A DNA stretch of 64,000 nucleotides from Marinilabiliales bacterium (lineage in GTDB: Bacteria; Bacteroidota; Bacteroidia; Bacteroidales; SZUA-534): positions 408,032 to 472,031 of the forward strand of contig DOTG01000026.1 of the NCBI GenBank assembly GCA_003512955.1. The letters are read 5' to 3'. Below are positions 63,848 through 64,000 of this stretch, one piece after another (within the stretch, counting starts at the first letter, position 1; each line of letters starts with the position of its first letter). The position numbers and the translations under genes were made by a program. The notes under the pieces were generated by a model, which ran no database searches, was not told where the DNA came from, and worked only from the letters and a program-made list of their open reading frames with translations.

Positions 63848-64000
63848 ATGCAAAACGGATTCATACAATTAAAAAACGAACTGGAACAGGAGCTCCATCA
63901 GAACATCCTCAACTATTGGATGCTTCAGGCATTGGACACAACAAATGGCGGATTTATAGGAGCCATTGATGCCCAAAACCAACCCAACCCCAAAGCTCCC
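63848..64000 (+). CDS. Cellobiose/mannobiose 2-epimerase (AGE family), N-terminal 51 residues
   Basis: The frame starts at ATG 63848, 3 bases after GH5, and runs off the right edge. The visible text (LKNELEQELHQNILNYWM, then TTNGGFIGAIDAQNQP) matches the start of cellobiose 2-epimerases, which open with a helix and a HGGFYGRID-like segment. The enzyme would convert mannobiose to mannosylglucose, the substrate of the GH130 phosphorylase at 54211. The active-site residues are outside the window. Confidence 0.8.
   Translation, partial: MQNGFIQLKNELEQELHQNILNYWMLQALDTTNGGFIGAIDAQNQPNPKAP

Overview
The window looks like chromosomal DNA of a marine or gut-type Bacteroidota, probably of the Marinilabiliales/Prolixibacteraceae kind. 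The evidence is a full-length SprA (type IX secretion translocon), several proteins with T9SS C-terminal sorting domains, a SusC/SusD pair, DUF4249 and STN-TonB receptors, and promoters of the Bacteroidota form (TTTG, about 19-20 bases, TAnnTTTG). No rRNA, tRNA or CRISPR array was seen. The lineage is an inference from gene families, not from a marker alignment.

Layout. 1-4065: a large secreted multidomain protein on the minus strand that runs off the left edge. 4332-10694: two overlapping glycosyltransferases, an alpha/beta hydrolase, a chemoreceptor and a YifB/ComM AAA protein, all plus strand. 10893-14135: a secreted, T9SS-sorted glycoside hydrolase of clan A type with PKD and carbohydrate-binding modules. 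14580-15848: a DEAD-box RNA helicase with a long structured leader, followed by a 194-bp MITE-like inverted-repeat element. 16371-31701: an ABC-F ATPase, a secreted serpin, ruvA-sprA-lipoprotein, a YefM/YoeB toxin-antitoxin pair, a hairpin-rich non-coding stretch and priA.

31928-44770 is a seven-gene minus-strand cluster, tightly packed and partly overlapping. In transcription order it encodes a corrinoid (B12) protein, a uroporphyrinogen-decarboxylase/MtaA-like methyltransferase homologue, a DUF1638 protein, a 2408-residue soluble histidine kinase with about 11 PAS and 4 GAF domains, a stand-alone receiver, a REC-PAS3-HisKA_3 kinase and a NarL/LuxR response regulator. This fusion of a corrinoid methyl-transfer module with a branched phosphorelay is the best candidate for an undescribed system. 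The MtaA-like protein seems to have lost two of the three expected zinc ligands.

44952-51287 is a minus-strand outer-membrane operon: an STN-TonB receptor, a DUF4249 lipoprotein, a secreted protein with MG2-like and plug-like regions, and a secreted protein of unknown function. 51660-64000 is a plus-strand beta-mannan utilisation locus: a GH26 lipoprotein mannanase, a sulfatase homologue with a destroyed active site, a GH130 mannosylglucose phosphorylase, SusC, SusD, a T9SS-sorted CBM9 protein in the usual SusE/F position, a GH5 lipoprotein mannanase, and the start of a cellobiose/mannobiose 2-epimerase. Together these predict mannan to mannobiose to mannosylglucose to mannose 1-phosphate plus glucose.

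A 38-39 bp sequence with phased ATACAT repeats lies upstream of both the GH26 gene and the distant secreted hydrolase at 10893. This suggests one regulator controls both loci, 40 kb apart.
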